Positions 60,763-64,000 of a stretch of 64,000 bases of DNA are shown here, in pieces (position 1 is the first letter of the stretch; each line of letters opens with the position of its first letter). Made by a program: the position numbers and the translations under genes. A model generated the notes under the pieces. The model was not told the origin of the DNA and did not search any database. It worked only from the letters and a program-made list of their open reading frames with translations. Origin of the DNA: Streptantibioticus_C sp963761325 (GTDB taxonomy: Bacteria; Actinomycetota; Actinomycetes; Streptomycetales; Streptomycetaceae); the NCBI GenBank assembly GCA_963761325.1, contig CAVXGZ010000002.1, positions 434,001 through 498,000 of the forward strand, written 5' to 3'.

Positions 60763-63700
60763 ATGAGCGTCGAGCCGAACAACCCGAACCCGGAGCCAGG
60801 AGAGCCGACGGAACCGGACGCGGCCGACGCGGTGGAATACGAGGCGGATCAGGACGACGTGCTGGCCGCCTCCTTCGCGCAGGAACGGCTCTGGTTTCTC
60901 GACCGCCTCTCGTCCGGCAGCGACGAATACACCCTCAGCACCGTCTGGCGGGTACGCGGCCCCCTCGACCCGACGGCCTGGCAGGGCGCCTTCGACGACC
61001 TCGCCGACCGCCACGAAGTGCTGCGCACCGCGCTCGTGGAGTCCGACGGCCGGCCGGTCCAGCGCATAGCGCAGACCGTCCGGGTGCCCGTGGACTGGCA
61101 CGACCTGACCGCGCTGCCCGCTGCCGACCGCCTGCCCGCCGCCCGCCGGGCCGCCGGGCAGTACCGCTCGCGGCCCTTCGACCTCTCACGCGCGCCGCTG
61201 ATCCGCGGCGCGGTGTGGACGCTGGACGCCGACGACGCGCTCGCCGTCGTCGTCATTCACCACGCGGTGTCCGACGGCTGGTCGATGCGCATTCTCGTGG
61301 ACGAACTCACCGCGTTCTACGAGGCCCGCGTCGGCGGATACCGCGCCGAGCTGCCCGAACTGCGCGTGCAGTACGCCGATTTCGCCGCCTGGCAACGCGA
61401 CTGGCTGGCCGGCGACACGCTGCGCCGGCAACTCGACCACTGGAGAAGCACCCTCGACGGAATCAGCACGCTCGAACTCCCCACCGACCGTCCGCGTCCG
61501 CCGGTTCGCAGCGGAAAGGGCGGCGCGGTCGAAATGACCGTGCCGAGCGAACTCGTGGAGAGCCTGGAAAACCTGGGCCGGGAGAACGGCGCGACACTGT
61601 TCATGGTGTTGCTCGCCGCATTCCAGATCGTACTGGGCCGATGGTCTGGTCAGGACGACCTCACTATCGGGACCCCGATCGCCGGACGCGGCCAGAAAGA
61701 CCTCGAAGGGCTCATCGGCCTCTTTGTCAACACCCTCGTCGTCCGGGCCGACCTCGCCGGCGACCCGACGTTCACCGGCCTGCTGGCCCGGGTGCGGGAG
61801 AGCGTGCTCGGCGCCTTCGACCACCAGGACCTGCCCTTCGAGCGGCTGGTGGAAGAGCTCCAGCCGCGCCGCGACCTGAGCCACAACCCGCTCTTCCAGA
61901 CCTGGTTCGTGCTGCAGAACTTCGTCCCGGCCCGCGAGTACGAGGGCTCGGTCAGCCTCTCGACGGTCAACCTCGACGCGGAGGCCGTCTCCGCGCCCTT
62001 CGACCTCTCGCTGCTCGCCCGCCCGGTCGAGACCGGCATGCGGTTCGAACTCACCTACGCCACCGACCTGTTCGACGAGTCGACCGCCACCCGGCTGGCC
62101 GGACACCTGCGACAGGTGCTCGAAGAGATCGTCGCGATGCCCGAAGCCACCGTCTCCGGTGTGGAGTTGCTGACGCCGGTGGAGCGAGCGGAGCTGCTGG
62201 AGTTTGCCGGTGACGCGGCGTCGCCCGGCGTGGAGTCGGTGCCTGACGTGTTCGCGGGGTGTGTGGCGGGGGTGTCGGGTCGGGTGGCGGTGGTGTGTGG
62301 TGGTGAGGCGTTGTCGTATGGGGAGTTGGCGGCGCGGGCGTGGGGGTTGGCGTCGGTGTTGCGTGGTGTGGGGGTGGGGGTGGAGTCGCGGGTGGGGGTG
62401 TGTGTGGGGCGGGGGGTGTCGTATGTGGTGGGGTTGTTGGGTGTGTGGTGGGCGGGTGGTGTGGTGGTGCCGTTGGATCCGGGGTATCCGGTGGAGCGGT
62501 TGCGGTTCGTGGTGGGTGACGCGGGTGTGTCGGCGTTGGTGTGTGATGGGGAACGGGCTTTGCTGGCGGCGGAGTTGGGCCCGGCGGTGGTGAGTCTGGA
62601 TGACGTGGCCGATGACGTCGCTCCGGCAACTGCCGGCTCGGTGGATCTCGGTTCGGTGGATGTGGCTCCGGGGAATCTGGCCTACGTCATCTATACGTCG
62701 GGTTCGACGGGGGTGCCGAAGGGTGTCGCGGTCTCGCACGGGAGTCTGGCGCGTCATGTGCGGGCGGCGGGACGGTTGTTCGGCATCACGGCCGAGGACC
62801 GGGTGCTGCAGTTCGCCTCGTTCTCCTTCGACGCGTCCTTCGACCAGTTGCTTCCGGCGCTGACCACCGGCGCGACCGTGGTGATCCGGCCCGACCTGCC
62901 GTGGCTGCCGGAGCACCTGCCGGCGATCGTCCGGCAGCACGCCCTGTCCGTCGTCAACCTGCCGCCCGCCTACTGGACCGCGGTCGTCCGGGCGCTGCCG
63001 CAGACGGCGGCCACCGACCTCGCGACGCTGCGCCTGCTGATCCTCGGCGGCGAGGCGCTTCCGGCCGAGCCGCTGACCGCCTGGCGGGCGGCCGCGCCGC
63101 ACGTGAGGGTGGTCAACGCCTACGGGCCCACCGAGTCCACCGTCACCGCGGTCGCCTGCACCGTGCCGGATCCCGCGCCGTCCCGGGTGCCGGTGGGTCG
63201 TCCGTTGGGTGGTCGGTTGGTGCGGGTGGTGGATGGGGTGGGTGGGTTGGTTCCGGTGGGTGTGGTGGGTGAGTTGTGTGTGGCGGGGCCGGAGTTGGCG
63301 CGGGGGTATTGGGGTCGGGCTGGGTTGACGGCGGAGCGTTTTGTGCCGGATCCGTTCGGGGTTGCGGGTGGTCGGATGTATCGGACGGGGGATCTGGCGC
63401 GGTGGTTGCCGGGTGGTGATCTGGAGTTCGTGGGTCGGTTGGATCATCAGGTGAAGTTGCGTGGTTTTCGGGTGGAGTTGGGTGAGGTGGAGGCGACGTT
63501 GCTGCGTCGTCCGGGTGTGGCGGCCGCGGTGTGTGTGGTGCACGGTGACCAACTCGTGGCGTACGTCGTCCCGGATGCCGGTGCCGGTCGCCGATGGCGG
63601 GTTGGGGCATCGGGTGGTGCGGGAGTGGTGTGCGCGGAGTCTGCCGGAGCACATGGTGCCGTCGGCGACGGTGGTGCTGTCCGCGTTGCCGTTGCTGCCC

Positions 63701-64000
63701 GGCGGCAAGCCGGACCGCGCCGCACTCCCCGCACCCGACGGGCGCACCGCAACGTCAGGGACGGAGTACGTCGCGCCGCGCGACGCCGTGGAGCAGGCGA
63801 TCGCCGACATCTGGGCCGAGGTGCTCGGTGTGGAACGGGTCGGCATCGACGACGAGTTCTTCGACCTGGGCGGCCACTCGCTGCTGGCCACCATGGCCAT
63901 CTCCCGCATCGCCGCGCGGCTCGGCCGGGACGTCGAACTGCGCGCGCTGTTCGAGCGGCCGCGCATCCGCGACTTCGCGCCCGCGGTGGCCGCCGCCGGG
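60763..64000 (+). CDS. Nonribosomal peptide synthetase C-A-T, frameshifted and cut by window edge
   Basis: From ATG 60763 the frame encodes an acidic start, a condensation domain with SFAQERLWFLDRL and HHAVSDGWS (His166, His167, Asp171), and an adenylation domain with LAYVIYTSGSTGVPKGVA and NAYGPTESTV. After codon 942 (63588) the conserved sequence continues one base later: SLPEHMVPSATVV, LLPGGKPDRAAL and the carrier motif GGHSLLA (Ser codon 63878-63880) are all in the +1 frame. Removing C63589 restores one frame of 1079 codons to the window edge. It is therefore either a disrupted gene or carries a sequence error. The start has only a weak ribosome binding site. Pocket residues read by eye: D-A-D-N-I-G-A-V-T, no confident substrate. 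Confidence 0.87.
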   Translation, partial: MSVEPNNPNPEPGEPTEPDAADAVEYEADQDDVLAASFAQERLWFLDRLSSGSDEYTLSTVWRVRGPLDPTAWQGAFDDLADRHEVLRTALVESDGRPVQRIAQTVRVPVDWHDLTALPAADRLPAARRAAGQYRSRPFDLSRAPLIRGAVWTLDADDALAVVVIHHAVSDGWSMRILVDELTAFYEARVGGYRAELPELRVQYADFAAWQRDWLAGDTLRRQLDHWRSTLDGISTLELPTDRPRPPVRSGKGGAVEMTVPSELVESLENLGRENGATLFMVLLAAFQIVLGRWSGQDDLTIGTPIAGRGQKDLEGLIGLFVNTLVVRADLAGDPTFTGLLARVRESVLGAFDHQDLPFERLVEELQPRRDLSHNPLFQTWFVLQNFVPAREYEGSVSLSTVNLDAEAVSAPFDLSLLARPVETGMRFELTYATDLFDESTATRLAGHLRQVLEEIVAMPEATVSGVELLTPVERAELLEFAGDAASPGVESVPDVFAGCVAGVSGRVAVVCGGEALSYGELAARAWGLASVLRGVGVGVESRVGVCVGRGVSYVVGLLGVWWAGGVVVPLDPGYPVERLRFVVGDAGVSALVCDGERALLAAELGPAVVSLDDVADDVAPATAGSVDLGSVDVAPGNLAYVIYTSGSTGVPKGVAVSHGSLARHVRAAGRLFGITAEDRVLQFASFSFDASFDQLLPALTTGATVVIRPDLPWLPEHLPAIVRQHALSVVNLPPAYWTAVVRALPQTAATDLATLRLLILGGEALPAEPLTAWRAAAPHVRVVNAYGPTESTVTAVACTVPDPAPSRVPVGRPLGGRLVRVVDGVGGLVPVGVVGELCVAGPELARGYWGRAGLTAERFVPDPFGVAGGRMYRTGDLARWLPGGDLEFVGRLDHQVKLRGFRVELGEVEATLLRRPGVAAAVCVVHGDQLVAYVVPDAGAGRRWRVGASGGAGVVCAESAGAHGAVGDGGAVRVAVAARRQAGPRRTPRTRRAHRNVRDGVRRAARRRGAGDRRHLGRGARCGTGRHRRRVLRPGRPLAAGHHGHLPHRRAARPGRRTARAVRAAAHPRLRARGGRRR
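62215..62760 (+). other. Codon-usage anomaly, block 1 (adenylation domain N-terminal part)
   Basis: Within the second NRPS gene this block uses G- and T-ending codons almost exclusively (GTG, TTG, GGT, GGG, TGT, TAT), while the DNA on both sides prefers C-ending codons. The boundaries are by eye and accurate to about 30 bases. It covers the adenylation-domain start up to the phosphate-binding loop. Confidence 0.75.
63180..63690 (+). other. Codon-usage anomaly, block 2 (adenylation domain C-terminal part)
   Basis: A second block with the same G/T-ending codon style covers the region after the YGPTE motif through the hinge and lid of the adenylation domain. The intervening substrate-pocket core (about 62760-63180) has normal C-rich codons. 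The frameshift lies inside this block. Confidence 0.75.
63570..63595 (+). other. Apparent +1 frameshift in the second NRPS gene
   Basis: Upstream the conserved frame reads QLVAYVVPDAGAG; downstream it reads ADGGLGHRVVREWCARSLPE one base later. The simplest single change is an extra C at 63589 within ggtcgccgat, since deletion of it gives a continuous GAGADGGLGH. A real mutation, assembly error or sequencing error cannot be distinguished here. Confidence 0.8.

Noticed and set aside
60482..60766. A 94-codon ORF just before the second NRPS, considered as a possible MbtH-like protein
   Set aside because: The sequence has none of the conserved MbtH residues and no ribosome binding site; it is in non-coding control DNA.

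Overview
The window is very GC-rich, with strong G/C preference at third codon positions and frequent GTG starts. Together with SpoIIE-type phosphatases, a multi-HAMP/GAF kinase, a DUF574 methyltransferase, a class III lanthipeptide locus and modular NRPS genes, this points to a filamentous actinomycete of the Streptomyces/Kitasatospora type. I found no tRNA, rRNA, CRISPR array, transposase or prophage gene.

Layout. 1-4744: divergent signalling pair, the N-terminal part of a multi-HAMP/GAF sensor protein (cut by the left edge) and a HATPase-GAF-SpoIIE phosphatase. 4767-8279: Mut7-C protein, DUF574 methyltransferase, and amtB-glnK with a GlnR-like box but no glnD. 8537-12769: secreted trypsin-like protease, a CMD-family/HxlR divergent pair with two operator-like sites, LysR regulator, thioesterase, membrane protein. 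12984-18984: two-component system started by a 17-codon leader ORF, amino-acid permease, aquaglyceroporin, CrcB-like protein, FadR-type regulator. 19538-23488: anmK, sodium:solute symporter and RpiR/MurR regulator, probably for recycling or uptake of cell-wall amino sugars. 23523-29513: complete ribose operon rbsR-K-D-A-C-B, transcribed leftwards.

29667-42669: mainly central metabolism and stress functions: low-molecular-weight phosphatase plus fructosamine-kinase-like gene, GH13 alpha-glucosidase, DUF4032 protein, glutamine amidotransferase, glucose dehydrogenase, MarR regulator, glutathionyl-hydroquinone-reductase-like protein, YceI, PAP2 phosphatase, an ECF-like fragment protein, a SigB/F-type sigma factor and an FAD oxidoreductase. 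42820-46326: compact SapB/AmfS-like class III lanthipeptide locus (LanKC, a 37-residue precursor, RamR-like regulator) with no exporter beside it. 46703-53231: secreted GH25 lysozyme, secreted GH92 mannosidase with ricin-type lectin, PrmC-like methyltransferase, prolyl aminopeptidase.

53244-64000: a nonribosomal peptide cluster running off the right edge. A leftward operon holds a C-A-T NRPS, an FkbH-like glyceryl-transferring protein fused to a carrier domain, and a GT4 glycosyltransferase; a divergent second C-A-T NRPS starts at 60763. The second NRPS has an apparent +1 frameshift near 63589, and its adenylation domain is a codon-usage mosaic consistent with recombination. The combination suggests a glycerate-containing, possibly glycosylated peptide. 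The most unusual regulatory feature is the repeated use of very short leader ORFs with strong ribosome binding sites whose stop codon overlaps the start of the main gene (at the histidine kinase and at the first NRPS).
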